A DNA stretch of 64,000 bases from B46-G9 sp964548365 (GTDB lineage: Bacteria; Desulfobacterota; DSM-4660; Desulfatiglandales; Desulfatiglandaceae), in assembly GCA_964548365.1 (NCBI GenBank), contig CAZJRD010000011.1, forward strand, positions 1 through 64,000. The letters are read 5' to 3'. The notes below the pieces were generated by a model. That model saw nothing but the letters and a program-made list of their open reading frames with translations, had not been told where the DNA came from and made no database searches. Shown here piece by piece: positions 50,422 to 59,538 of this stretch (positions are counted from its first letter, which is position 1; each line of letters begins with the position of its first letter). A program made the translations under genes and the position numbers.

Positions 50422-52332
50422 TCACAACTGGCGAGCCAGCTCGTAGCCGCTTTGAATCGCGCTGAAAATATCCTGCACCTGATTTGCATCACCAATGATT
50501 TCTATCCTGGAGACCGCATTTTTTATCTCCCGGTCAGGTCCTTTCGCCGAATTCATTCCCGAGGAGAGAATGACCGTCTGGAAAGGTTGAAGAGACTTCT
50601 GAAACCCGCCCTGTTCCATTTCAACCTCTCCAGCAGAAAATTTCTTCACCGTGGTATGGGGCATAAGAGTCACCTTGGTTATTTTTGCGAGCCGCATGAG
50701 GAGTAGTTTCCTCGTGATCATCTCCATCATGCTCCCGATAGGATCTGTCCGTTTCGTGGCCACCACTTCATAGCCCTGTTTGCCCAGTTTCTCCGCGATT
50801 TCCAGCCCGACTCTTCCTGCGCCGATCACCAACACTCTCGGCCCCAGGACCTCTTTCTCTCCTTTGAAGTATTCAAGAGACGTCAGCACTTGCTGATCCT
50901 GAAGCCCGGGGATGTCCGGGATGTTTTGCACCGCTCCGGTGGCCCACACCAGCAATTCCGGCGCCTGTTCCTGCACAAGAGCCGCATCAGCTTTCCTGTT
51001 GAGCATGACTGAAACCGGACTTTTCATGACCTGGTGCTCGAGGGCCTTGAGACCCGCTTCCATGCCCGACTTGCCAGGCGCCTGCCAGGCAAGGGTAAAT
51101 TGTCCTCCCAGCTGATCACCCGCCTCTGCCAGGGTAACCTGGTGTCCCCGCTTTGAGAGGTAAAGGGCGGCGCTCATGCCCGCAGGCCCGCCGCCGGCAA
51201 CAAGGACCTTCAATGGATTGACCGCCTGCTCCAATGGGGGCAACCCCACCTCCGGATTCAGGTTGCATCCGAGGGGATTTCCGCTTTTCAGACGATGGAG
51301 GCACCCCTGGAGACAGTACCCGCAGGACATGACCTCTTCTTCCCGGCTGTCCCGCCATTTTTCAACCAGATCCGGGTCAGCGATCAAGGGCCTTCCCAGC
51401 GCCACAAGATCCGCAAGGTTTTGTTCTATCACTTCCAGGACTTTTTCTTTTCTGCCCATCCTCCCGGCTGCAATGACAGGCAAGGAGGTTTGCCCGCGAA
51501 CCCAGGACAGGGAATCCATCTGAGGCTTTTCAGGAAGACTGCCATGGTGGAAGTACCAGGGCGGGCTGAAGCAGGAATTTCCCATGCCCACGTGAATCGC
51601 TGCGATCTCCTCTTGATCAGCCAGGTGCAGGAGCGACGCCAGGTCTTCCCGGCTGATCCCAGATTCCGGGGACATCTCGTTTCCGGAAATCCGCAAGATG
51701 AGAGGGATATGGGGAGCCCCTTCTTTCACCTTTGACAACACCTCCCTGGCAAACAACCGACGATCTTCACCGAAGTCATCTTCTCTTTTGTTTATCTTGC
51801 TGTTAAGAAACTGTGACACCAGATACCCGTGGCCCCCCTGGACTTCTATCACATCAAACCTTGCGGTCACTGCCTTCGCCGCGGCAGCTCTGTATCCGTC
51901 AAGAATTTCCTGGATTTCATCCACTGTCAGGGCTGTGGATTCCTGCCCTGTAGTGAGACACGTGATCGTTGATGGAGCCCTTGGTTGCCCGCCCGACGCC
52001 TTAGGATTTGCCGCCGCACCCGCATGGTTCAGGTGGAGGCTCGCGAGCCGCCCTTGTCCGTGTATCACATCAACGATTTTCTGCAACTCGGCAGCACTCC
52101 CGGGCAGATGGACACAAAGCTGCTTTGGATGTTCTCTTCCGTCCGGCGTAACTGCAACGGGTTCCAGGATAATCAGGGCGGGCCCGTCTTTTGCGATCTG
52201 GCTGTAAAAGAGCAGTTGGCGGTCTGTTACTCTGCCATCCGGGTTCCCATATCCAAGCTTTATGGGTGGAAAAATAAACCGGTTCACCAGTTTCTTATCG
52301 CCTATTGTATATGGTCCAAACATCCTTTCCAT
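50422..52332 (-). CDS. old-yellow-enzyme type FMN/FAD/[4Fe-4S] oxidoreductase
   Basis: This 636-residue enzyme resembles 2,4-dienoyl-CoA reductase, enoate reductase and trimethylamine dehydrogenase. The N-terminal TIM barrel includes FIFPPIKLGYGN and SLHLNHAGAAAN. The cluster motif is CGYCLQGCLHRLKSGNPLGC, and the FAD fold GGGPAGMSAALYLSKRGHQV is followed by a second nucleotide fold VLVIGAGRVGLEIAEKLG. The ATG at MERMFGPYT follows AGGAGGTCCTTT. It heads an operon with ferredoxin, DUF1638 and probably thioredoxin. The substrate is unknown. Confidence 0.9.
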   Translation of the reverse strand: MERMFGPYTIGDKKLVNRFIFPPIKLGYGNPDGRVTDRQLLFYSQIAKDGPALIILEPVAVTPDGREHPKQLCVHLPGSAAELQKIVDVIHGQGRLASLHLNHAGAAANPKASGGQPRAPSTITCLTTGQESTALTVDEIQEILDGYRAAAAKAVTARFDVIEVQGGHGYLVSQFLNSKINKREDDFGEDRRLFAREVLSKVKEGAPHIPLILRISGNEMSPESGISREDLASLLHLADQEEIAAIHVGMGNSCFSPPWYFHHGSLPEKPQMDSLSWVRGQTSLPVIAAGRMGRKEKVLEVIEQNLADLVALGRPLIADPDLVEKWRDSREEEVMSCGYCLQGCLHRLKSGNPLGCNLNPEVGLPPLEQAVNPLKVLVAGGGPAGMSAALYLSKRGHQVTLAEAGDQLGGQFTLAWQAPGKSGMEAGLKALEHQVMKSPVSVMLNRKADAALVQEQAPELLVWATGAVQNIPDIPGLQDQQVLTSLEYFKGEKEVLGPRVLVIGAGRVGLEIAEKLGKQGYEVVATKRTDPIGSMMEMITRKLLLMRLAKITKVTLMPHTTVKKFSAGEVEMEQGGFQKSLQPFQTVILSSGMNSAKGPDREIKNAVSRIEIIGDANQVQDIFSAIQSGYELARQL

Positions 52333-52386
52333 AAAGGACCTCCTCTTGGGACTGGCCAATTCATTTGATTATCAGCTCTCTATTAG

Positions 52387-52402
52387 AGCACAATATGTGC
52401 CA
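52387..52402 (-). promoter_or_regulatory. sigma-54 promoter of the oxidoreductase operon
   Basis: On the minus strand TGGCACATATTGTGCT has GG-N10-GC and the full TGGCAC -24 box, 55 bp before the ATG at 52332. The neighbouring sigma-54 response regulator (52594-53985) is an obvious candidate activator. Confidence 0.75.
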
Positions 52403-52561
52403 ATCACATACAGATGCAAAAATCAAGTGGTTTCAATTGGTTATGAAAGACCTGATCACATAATTAAGGTTTTAAAAGAAGAATATAGAAAAACTTCGAA
52501 ATGGTTTTTAGAAGATTTTCAAAATGGCTTTACTTCCCTGGTAGACAGCCGGCATTATTAA
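52391..52561 (+). other. AT-rich open stretch, possible gene fragment
   Basis: A plus-strand frame open from 52262 to a TAA at 52561 is much more AT-rich than its surroundings after 52390. It reads like a protein tail (DHIIKVLKEEYRKTSKWFLE). It has no ribosome site and overlaps the sigma-54 promoter, so it is either a remnant of foreign DNA or a chance frame. No family was recognised. Confidence 0.2.
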
Positions 52562-52593
52562 ATCCCGAAAAGATGAAGCGTGCACCGTGACTC

Positions 52594-53985
52594 TTACAAC
52601 CCGAGCAGTTTCTTTCTCCGGTAGCGGAAGGTGTGGTGATTCATGTTCAACAGCCGCGCGGCCTTGCTCTCATTCCCCCCGGCCAGCTTGAACGCCTGCT
52701 CAATGTAATGCCTTTCAAAGGCTTCTTTTGCCTCATCCAGCTCCATCCCTTCCTTGGGAAAGGGTGGAAAAGGCATTATTTCCCCTTTTAGTGGTCCTTG
52801 TTCCGCGCCCGGTTTTTTTGCGATACCAAGATTTTCCATGGTGAGGACAGGACCGCTGCCTATGAGAACGCCTCGTTCAATCAGGTTCCTCAGTTCCCGC
52901 ACGTGGCCTGTCCACGTGTGGTCAAGCAGCCCGTTTTCGGCATCTTTTGACAGTGTACTTATTTTCTTCCCGAATTTTGCGGTGAATTCCAGCAGGAATG
53001 TACGCGCAAGTGGAATGATATCATCCTTACGTTCGTTTAACGACGGGACCTCTACCCTGATAACTCCCAGCCTGAAATAGAGATCCTTCCTGAACTGACC
53101 TCTTTTCACCATGTCTTCCAGGTTTTTATTGGTAGCGGAGACCACCCTTGTCTGCACCTTGCGCTGCCTGGTCCCGCCCACCCGGTAAAACTGGCCATCT
53201 TCCAGAAACCGGAGCAACTTGGCCTGGGCCTCCTGGCTGAGATCACCCACCTCGTCAAGGAACAAGGTCCCTCCCGCCGCCTTTTCAACCAAACCGATCT
53301 TGCCCGAAGGACTTGCCCCGCTGAAGGCACCCTTCTCGTACCCGAAAAGTTCACTCTCCACGAGATCCTTGGGGATGGCAGCGCAATTGACCGTCACTAT
53401 GGACCCCCGGAAATTCGGACTCCGGTAATGGATCGCGCTCGCAATCAGCTCTTTCCCGGTTCCGGTCTCTCCGATAATCAGGATAGGCGTGTCAGGGCTC
53501 TTCGCCACCTGTTCGATAAATTCCATTACATCCTGGATCGCATTGCTTTCGCCAATAAAACAGGGGAGATTCTCCTTCAGGTACTTCTCCTGGAGCGCCT
53601 GGACCTCCTTTTTCAGCTTTACCGTCTCCAGTGCGTTCCGGATACTTACTTCCAGGGCATCCATGTGAATGGGCTTTACCACGTAATCATGGGCGCCCAG
53701 TTTCATGGCTGATATGACAGTTTGTACGTCCTCATAAGCGGTTATCATGATAACCGGTATATCGCTGTTCCCTCTCTTTATTTCTTTGAGGGCTTGTATA
53801 CCGTCCATCCCGGGCAGGCCGATATCCAGCAGGATCAGGTCAGGCGGTTCACTTCCCATGTCCTCGAGGGCGGATTCCGCCGTTGCAAACGGTTTGATGG
53901 AATACTCCCCTTCCAGGGCCACCGCTATTCCCTCCCTAATGACTTCCTCGTCGTCAATCACAAAGATGGTACACCTAGTCATCAA
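52594..53985 (-). CDS. sigma-54-dependent response regulator (NtrC family)
   Basis: This is a 463-residue activator. The receiver domain has IDDEEV, the Asp in LILLDIGLPGMDG, Thr in MITAY and Lys in VVKPIH. The AAA+ domain has Walker A GETGTGKELIASA and Walker B GGTLFLDEVGDLS, with GAFSGA where GAFTGA is usual. A Fis-type HTH ends it (ESKAARLLNMNHHTFRYRRK). It overlaps the histidine kinase gene by 4 bp, so the two form one two-component system. The Thr-to-Ser change in the sigma-54 contact loop is conservative. Confidence 0.94.
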   Translation of the reverse strand: MMTRCTIFVIDDEEVIREGIAVALEGEYSIKPFATAESALEDMGSEPPDLILLDIGLPGMDGIQALKEIKRGNSDIPVIMITAYEDVQTVISAMKLGAHDYVVKPIHMDALEVSIRNALETVKLKKEVQALQEKYLKENLPCFIGESNAIQDVMEFIEQVAKSPDTPILIIGETGTGKELIASAIHYRSPNFRGSIVTVNCAAIPKDLVESELFGYEKGAFSGASPSGKIGLVEKAAGGTLFLDEVGDLSQEAQAKLLRFLEDGQFYRVGGTRQRKVQTRVVSATNKNLEDMVKRGQFRKDLYFRLGVIRVEVPSLNERKDDIIPLARTFLLEFTAKFGKKISTLSKDAENGLLDHTWTGHVRELRNLIERGVLIGSGPVLTMENLGIAKKPGAEQGPLKGEIMPFPPFPKEGMELDEAKEAFERHYIEQAFKLAGGNESKAARLLNMNHHTFRYRRKKLLGL

Positions 53986-55616
53986 GTCTTCTGCCCTCCC
54001 TTTCGACAGGGTATTTCAATCAGGAATTCTGCGCCACCCCATTCGCTGGTCGATACACTTAAAGACCCGCCGTGATCCACGACTATTCTGTGGCTGAGGC
54101 TCAGACCGATGCCCGTGCCCCCGTCTTTCGTGCTGAAAAAGGGATCAAAAACCTGCTCCCTGAGATCCAGGGGAATTCCCGGCCCTGAATCGGCTATTCT
54201 CACAAATATGGACTCACTTCCGGCAAAAGAACTCACCTCCACTTTTCTTTTACCCTCCGTATTTCTCAGGGCCTCGACAGCATTGGTAATCAGATTCAGG
54301 ATGACCTCTTCCATGAGATGCTTGTCAAAGGTACACTCTGGTAGGTCCTCCAGAAGGTTTTTTTCGAGACTGATCTGACTTTTTCTTAAGGTCACCGCGG
54401 AGAGAGAAATGGCATCTTCGATAGGGCCGTTTATATTCGCCAGAATAAAATTGGGGCGGCCAGGCCTGGAAAAATCAATGACTCTCTTCACAACCGACTC
54501 AATCTTATTCGAGGCAGATTGAATGTGATTGAGGATATCATCGGCCTTCTCCAGATCCATTCCTCGCTCCAGAAGCCTTTCGAGGGTCTTCAGGTAGATA
54601 TTAATACCAGACAATGGATTCCGAATCTCATGGGCGATTCCTGCGGCAACACGCCCCAGAGAAGTCATCTTGTCCTGGATCCTCACCAGGTGCTCAAGTT
54701 CTTTGGAGCGGGTAATGTCCATCATGTTGACGAGTGTTGCATCTTTTCCCTGGTAGTGTATCTGGGATGCGTAGCAATAGATCCATTTCATGCCGAGGCG
54801 GCAGTCCGGTCTGGTAACGGGGCACAACCTGAAGTCTGCACTGAGCGTCTTAGCTTTGCCCTCAGCGACATTGTTGCACATTGTCCTGACCTTCTCCACG
54901 TCCTCGGGATGCAGGCCTTCGAACGTTCCCAGGTCAAATGATCGGGGAAGCGGTCCCAGCAACTCTTTCTGCTGCGGATTCTGGTACACGACCTGATTGT
55001 CCTTGACAATAAAAATGCCAATAGGGCATTTCTCCAGGAGATCGCGAAAGCGTTCTTCGCTTTCAACCAAGGCCTTTGCGGCCTCCTCTTTCGCCTCTTC
55101 GAGCTCCAGGGCGCGCAAACCAAAAGCGATATCCATGGCAAGGTCTTTCAGGAGGGACTTCTCATCCTCATCATGCGTGACTTCCCGCAAAATGGAAAGA
55201 GACAAAACACCGTACACTCTCCCATCGAGTACAAAAGGGACGGTGAGTGCCCCCCTTCCATGGTAATCCCCTGCAAGAGGGCAGCCCGTGCAGGTCGATA
55301 CCGGATCATCCGTCTCCACAATATCCTTTCTCGCCAAGGCCACGTCAAAACATGGCGGCTGATCTCCGCCGCGCATGAACGCCATTAATTGCGAAAACTT
55401 TGGGCCGATCCCGGCCTCCGCACCCATAGTCGCGTTTCCCTGTTCGTCCAGGAAAACAGCCCATGCGTTGTAGTACCCTCGATGTTGGATGAGCGCTCGG
55501 CATATACCGTTGAGGAGTCGCTCCCGGTTCTTTTCCTTGATAATAAGGCCACTCACATCCCGCATGGTCTGCAATACGAGATTGAGCCGTTCTATCTTTT
55601 TCCTATGATCTTCCAA
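53982..55616 (-). CDS. soluble sensor histidine kinase with GAF and PAS domains
   Basis: This 544-residue kinase has no membrane segment. Residues about 15-175 form a GAF domain holding cysteines (PPCFD and STCTGCPLAGD) that could sense redox state or bind a cluster. Residues about 185-310 are a PAS domain. The H-box is GIAHEIRNPLSGI. The ATPase has N-box NLITNAVEAL and G-boxes ADSGPGIP and DGGTGIGLSLS. It is cytoplasmic and paired with the NtrC-type regulator, suggesting control of the neighbouring oxidoreductase operon by internal redox state. Confidence 0.93.
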   Translation of the reverse strand: MEDHRKKIERLNLVLQTMRDVSGLIIKEKNRERLLNGICRALIQHRGYYNAWAVFLDEQGNATMGAEAGIGPKFSQLMAFMRGGDQPPCFDVALARKDIVETDDPVSTCTGCPLAGDYHGRGALTVPFVLDGRVYGVLSLSILREVTHDEDEKSLLKDLAMDIAFGLRALELEEAKEEAAKALVESEERFRDLLEKCPIGIFIVKDNQVVYQNPQQKELLGPLPRSFDLGTFEGLHPEDVEKVRTMCNNVAEGKAKTLSADFRLCPVTRPDCRLGMKWIYCYASQIHYQGKDATLVNMMDITRSKELEHLVRIQDKMTSLGRVAAGIAHEIRNPLSGINIYLKTLERLLERGMDLEKADDILNHIQSASNKIESVVKRVIDFSRPGRPNFILANINGPIEDAISLSAVTLRKSQISLEKNLLEDLPECTFDKHLMEEVILNLITNAVEALRNTEGKRKVEVSSFAGSESIFVRIADSGPGIPLDLREQVFDPFFSTKDGGTGIGLSLSHRIVVDHGGSLSVSTSEWGGAEFLIEIPCRKGGQKT

Positions 55617-55646
55617 CTTTTATTCCTTCCGCCCCCCCTTCCCCTT

Positions 55647-58130
55647 TTATTGAGCTGCCAGATATTTCTGGTAAGCCAACATCATTTTGATTTCTCCATA
55701 GGAGTAGTCAGCCCCCAGGGCATTTTTTACTTCACTGAGGGAGTTATTGTGATCTGTAGCAAGTTCCTTTTCAATGGCCTGCTGTTTTTCAGGTGAAAGC
55801 AATTTGTTGATATCCAATTCGCCTTTTTCCAAAAAAAAGCTCAGATGCCCTTCAATGGTAGATTGTACCAGGCCTCTTTCTTGTGCAATCCGGGCAATAG
55901 TCAATCCGCTATTGAACATATCGAAACTTGTCTGTTTCGTGCTGATAGGTGGCGCCGCATCTTTTGCCGGAATATTTTTTTCAGGAAGTTTTTCAGGCTC
56001 CGGCAGTACGACCTTCTCTATCCCGTGTTTTTCGCGATAAGCCAAAACCAGTTTCACAAGTTCTTCACCGTATTTCTCAATGGTTTTCTTGCCGACACCA
56101 TTTATTTTTAGTAGATCAACGGTATTGCCGGGCAGGCATGCCACAATCTGGAGCAGTACCTGTTGATGTAAAACTTGAAAATGGGCGACCTCATCCTCCT
56201 TGGCCTTGCGGGAACGCCAGTCCTTCAGGGTCTGGAACAGCTCCGGATGGGCAATGTCTGATTCGGTATAGGCCGGGGGCCGGCGCTTTTTTTCCTTTTC
56301 AGGGACAAAGTCAATTTCAGCGGCTGAAATAGCACGCAGGAAACTTGACGGTGTAAATCCTTTTTCACAGCATTGCATGCCGGCTACCTTTACGGCAATT
56401 TCCTTCTTAAGATTACTCAGGGCATTTCCAATTTTTTTGCGAAGTTCGGTATTGTCTGTTTCTACGTGCAATTTTGGCACTGACCCTTCAAAAATCTCGG
56501 CAAACTTTCCCTGAAACCATACAGATGCCTTGCTGATCCGTTCCAAAACAGCTGCATCTGACTCGGGCAAACCGCCATCGGCAAAAATTGTGCGCAACTG
56601 CCGCCCAAAATTTTCACTGACAACAAAAATATCTTCCGTAGCCTTTTTCTCAAGTTGGCGGATATCTTCAACGCCTGAAACCTGAACCACCCTGGCATTA
56701 GCCGGTAAAAGCCGGACAAGATGATTGAGATGGTTGCGCAATAAGGAAAAATCGAAACAATCAAGCAATAGCTTCTGCTGATAGCTGATTTTGGCTTTCT
56801 GAAGCCGGCTTTCAGACGGCGGGTTCTGACAAGCGTTTTCGTCAAAACGCATAATTGCTTCGTCCGTTTCTATCCCCCGGGATGAGAGGGGAGAGCTCAG
56901 CACCATGCCCCCTAAGGTTTTACAACGGCTTAAGGCCACGTAAATCTGACCATGGGCAAAAGCTGCTTTGGCATCAATAATGGCCTTTTCAAAAGTCAGC
57001 CCCTGACTCTTGTGGATGGTGATTGCCCATGCAAGTTTCAGGGGATATTGCTTGAATTTACCGATTATCTCCTCTTCAATTTCCTTCGTTTCTTCGTTCA
57101 GTGTGTATTTGATATTTTCCCAAATGATTGGTTCAACCACGATTTCCTGTTTGTCGCCGGGGCAGATAACGCGGATGTTTTTGCTCGAAATTTTGGTTAT
57201 TTTGCCGATTTTACCATTGTAATAGAGTTTTTCAGCAGAGGGATCATTGCGCACAAACATCACCTGTGCCCCCTCTTTAAGCAGAAGAGTGGCCAGGGTC
57301 GGGTAGTTCTGTTCAGGAAAATCTCCGGAAATTTCAGCTTTGAAACGGTGTTCTTTTTTGGACAGGGCCTGAAGTCTGGTCTGATTGATGGATTCGGCGC
57401 TTCGGTTGTGGGTGGTTAGGGTAATATAACCCTGATCTTCGGCCGGTGTAAAATCCTGAATGTAACGCCGATTAAGATCCGCTATGGATGATTCATCAAG
57501 CCGGTTATCCCGTACCCGATTCAGGAGCTTGATAAAACGGGCGTCCGACTGGCGAAAAATATGCGTCAATTCAATGGTAAGCAGTTCACCCAGCCCAAGG
57601 GCTTTGCTGTTAAAAAAATAAATTGACTCATAATATTGCTCCAAAAGGTCCCATTCATCTTGTTTTGCCACCGGAGAAAGCTGATGCAGATCGCCGATCA
57701 AAAGCAACTGCACACCGCCAAATGGCTGATTACTACGGCGATGGCTGCGCAGAACAGCATCCACCGCATCGAGTAAATCTGCCCGTACCATACTTATTTC
57801 GTCAATCACCAGCAAATCAAGGCTTTGTATAATCCGCTTTTTTTCTTTGCTGAACCTGAACTGGCGCTGTTTATTGCGCTCGTATGTCTCGCTGCCCGGT
57901 ACAAACGGGCCAAAGGGCAGCTGAAAAAAAGAATGGAGTGTTACCCCGCCGGCATTGATAGCCGCAACACCGGTTGGAGCGGTGACAATCATCCGCTTCA
58001 CTGCGTTCTTATGGAGATTATGGAGAAAGGTTGTTTTGCCGGTGCCCGCCTTCCCCGTCAGAAAAACATTGCAGCCGGTGTGCTGAACAAAGTCGTTGGC
58101 GAGTTGCAGTTCATGGTTTGCGGAGGACAT
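55647..58130 (-). CDS. Pif1/RecD-like DNA helicase with HRDC and C-terminal HTH domains
   Basis: This 827-residue SF1 helicase has Walker A LTGKAGTGKTTFLHN, Walker B LLVIDEISMVRADLL, TIHKSQGLTFEKAIID and IYVALSRCKTLGG near the end of the motor. An HRDC domain follows at about 640-720 (LLKINGVGKKTIEKYGEELV), then a helix-turn-helix (SGLTIARIAQERGLVQSTIE). The start at MSSANHELQ is taken; an ATG five codons earlier lacks a ribosome site. This domain set is common in Bacteroidota, and the gene is somewhat more AT-rich than its neighbours, so acquisition is possible. Confidence 0.9.
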   Translation of the reverse strand: MSSANHELQLANDFVQHTGCNVFLTGKAGTGKTTFLHNLHKNAVKRMIVTAPTGVAAINAGGVTLHSFFQLPFGPFVPGSETYERNKQRQFRFSKEKKRIIQSLDLLVIDEISMVRADLLDAVDAVLRSHRRSNQPFGGVQLLLIGDLHQLSPVAKQDEWDLLEQYYESIYFFNSKALGLGELLTIELTHIFRQSDARFIKLLNRVRDNRLDESSIADLNRRYIQDFTPAEDQGYITLTTHNRSAESINQTRLQALSKKEHRFKAEISGDFPEQNYPTLATLLLKEGAQVMFVRNDPSAEKLYYNGKIGKITKISSKNIRVICPGDKQEIVVEPIIWENIKYTLNEETKEIEEEIIGKFKQYPLKLAWAITIHKSQGLTFEKAIIDAKAAFAHGQIYVALSRCKTLGGMVLSSPLSSRGIETDEAIMRFDENACQNPPSESRLQKAKISYQQKLLLDCFDFSLLRNHLNHLVRLLPANARVVQVSGVEDIRQLEKKATEDIFVVSENFGRQLRTIFADGGLPESDAAVLERISKASVWFQGKFAEIFEGSVPKLHVETDNTELRKKIGNALSNLKKEIAVKVAGMQCCEKGFTPSSFLRAISAAEIDFVPEKEKKRRPPAYTESDIAHPELFQTLKDWRSRKAKEDEVAHFQVLHQQVLLQIVACLPGNTVDLLKINGVGKKTIEKYGEELVKLVLAYREKHGIEKVVLPEPEKLPEKNIPAKDAAPPISTKQTSFDMFNSGLTIARIAQERGLVQSTIEGHLSFFLEKGELDINKLLSPEKQQAIEKELATDHNNSLSEVKNALGADYSYGEIKMMLAYQKYLAAQ

Positions 58131-58193
58131 GGTTTTCCCGGTCATGCGCGTTATCGTCGATGGCCTCGTAACTCAAAGTGATAAATACATTTT

Positions 58194-58565
58194 TCACGCT
58201 AATCCGCGATGATCCGGTTTTTGAAGTTCTGACAACAAGTCCCGACTCGCAACGGCCTCACCGATGTTGTCTTCTGTGAATAACTTTCCGGTTGGACCAA
58301 TTACACGTGCGCCTTGCTCTATACAGCGGCTCGCAAGCGGAATGTCAGTGGTGACCACGATGTCGTGAGGTTCCACGTGTTCGACAATCCAATCATCGGC
58401 CGCGTCGCATCCGTTCCCCACAACTTCGAGTGCGATCCATGGTTCATTCGGGATTCGCATCCAGGAGTTGGCCACCAATGTGACATTAAGGCGGCATCGG
58501 CTTGCGACGCGGTATACCTCCGGTTTGACCGGACATGCATCAGCGTCGACAAAGATGTGCAGCAA
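58194..58565 (-). CDS. YaiI/YqxD family protein, C-terminally short
   Basis: This is a 123-residue DUF188 protein with the family start IFVDADACPVKPEVYRVA and the central VTTDIPLASRCIEQGARVIG. Family members usually have about 150 residues and end with a conserved basic segment after the RDLL helix. Here the sequence stops at SELQKPDHRGLA, so about 25-30 residues are missing and the protein may be inactive. The fold resembles PIN-type nucleases, but no activity is established. Confidence 0.85.
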   Translation of the reverse strand: MLHIFVDADACPVKPEVYRVASRCRLNVTLVANSWMRIPNEPWIALEVVGNGCDAADDWIVEHVEPHDIVVTTDIPLASRCIEQGARVIGPTGKLFTEDNIGEAVASRDLLSELQKPDHRGLA

Positions 58566-58614
58566 ACGAAGATCCTCCCATCACCCCGGATCCGGTCCGA
58601 GACCCGCCTATTCC

Positions 58615-58640
58615 GTGCAAGGTTCAAGACCTGACCCCCG
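58615..58640. repeat. REP-type boundary sequence
   Basis: Read on the minus strand it contains GGGGTCAGGTCTTGAACC, the motif often found at the edges of REP-associated tyrosine transposase genes. No transposase is present beside it; the 58566-58680 gap between the YaiI and nitroreductase genes has no other feature. Confidence 0.4.
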
Positions 58641-58680
58641 AATCCACTTTGAGATAGCAGTGTGCCTGCGGGAAGTCTCT

Positions 58681-59343
58681 TCACGCGAATCTCAGCAGAT
58701 TCTCGACCGGCTCCCTCTCGCTCCTGAAGAGACTCGCTGGGACATCCGGATGCGGTGTCCCTACTGCGATGCCGATGACGACTTTCTTGTCCTCCGGAAT
58801 ATCCAAAATGTCTTTGACTATGTCCGGAAAGTGCATGGAAGCAGCCAGATAGATGGTCCCCAGGCCCTCCTGATAGGCCAGATAGCAGAAGGTGGTCCCT
58901 ATAGAGCCGATGTCAAGGCAGGCGTAAGGTTCGTTCAGCCGGCCGTCGATGACGAAGTAGACGACGGTCGGTGCGCCAAAGAACAGGTACATGTTCAGGT
59001 AATGCTGCGTACGGGCCTCCCGGTCTCCCCGCTGAATCCCCATACTTGTAAACAGGGCCTTGCCGAGCGACACATACCGGGTTTTGTGAATCTCGGGGAA
59101 TTGCATCGGCATCACGATGTCAGGTCTGGGATTGGTCCCTTTTTTCCCCTCCGCTTCGAGCGCACGCGCCAACTGTCCGGCTTTTTCTCCGTCCGCTATC
59201 ACGATCTCCCAGGGCTGGGTGTTTCCCCACGACGGCGCCCAACGCGCCGTCTCCACAATCTTCTGAATTTTTTCTCGCGGCACGGGATCCGGCAGAAACG
59301 CTCGAATACTGCGCCTTCTTTCAATCGTCTCATTTAATTCCAT
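58681..59343 (-). CDS. nitroreductase family protein
   Basis: This 220-residue FMN-dependent reductase belongs to the NfsA/NfnB-like superfamily. The flavin-binding N-terminus is IERRRSIRAFLPDPVPREKI, with APSWGNTQPWEIVI. GLGTIYLAASMHFPDIV and VVIGIAVGTPHPD are the C-terminal family segments. The physiological substrate cannot be inferred. A 195-bp gap separates it from the molybdopterin enzyme gene upstream on the same strand. Confidence 0.92.
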   Translation of the reverse strand: MELNETIERRRSIRAFLPDPVPREKIQKIVETARWAPSWGNTQPWEIVIADGEKAGQLARALEAEGKKGTNPRPDIVMPMQFPEIHKTRYVSLGKALFTSMGIQRGDREARTQHYLNMYLFFGAPTVVYFVIDGRLNEPYACLDIGSIGTTFCYLAYQEGLGTIYLAASMHFPDIVKDILDIPEDKKVVIGIAVGTPHPDVPASLFRSEREPVENLLRFA

Positions 59344-59538
59344 AACTCACTCCTTCTCAAGAAAAATCCGGCAGCAGCATATGGTGGTAGGGCTTAGTGG
59401 GCAAATTCTAAATTAGGTTCGGGCCAAGCCAACACCTGCACTATGACAGATCATATTCAATCTTATTGGAAATAGAGAGCAACTTAGTTTTTTGCCGGCA
59501 TCCCCATCTTCGCACATGGCCCCTTTCTTACGCGTTCT

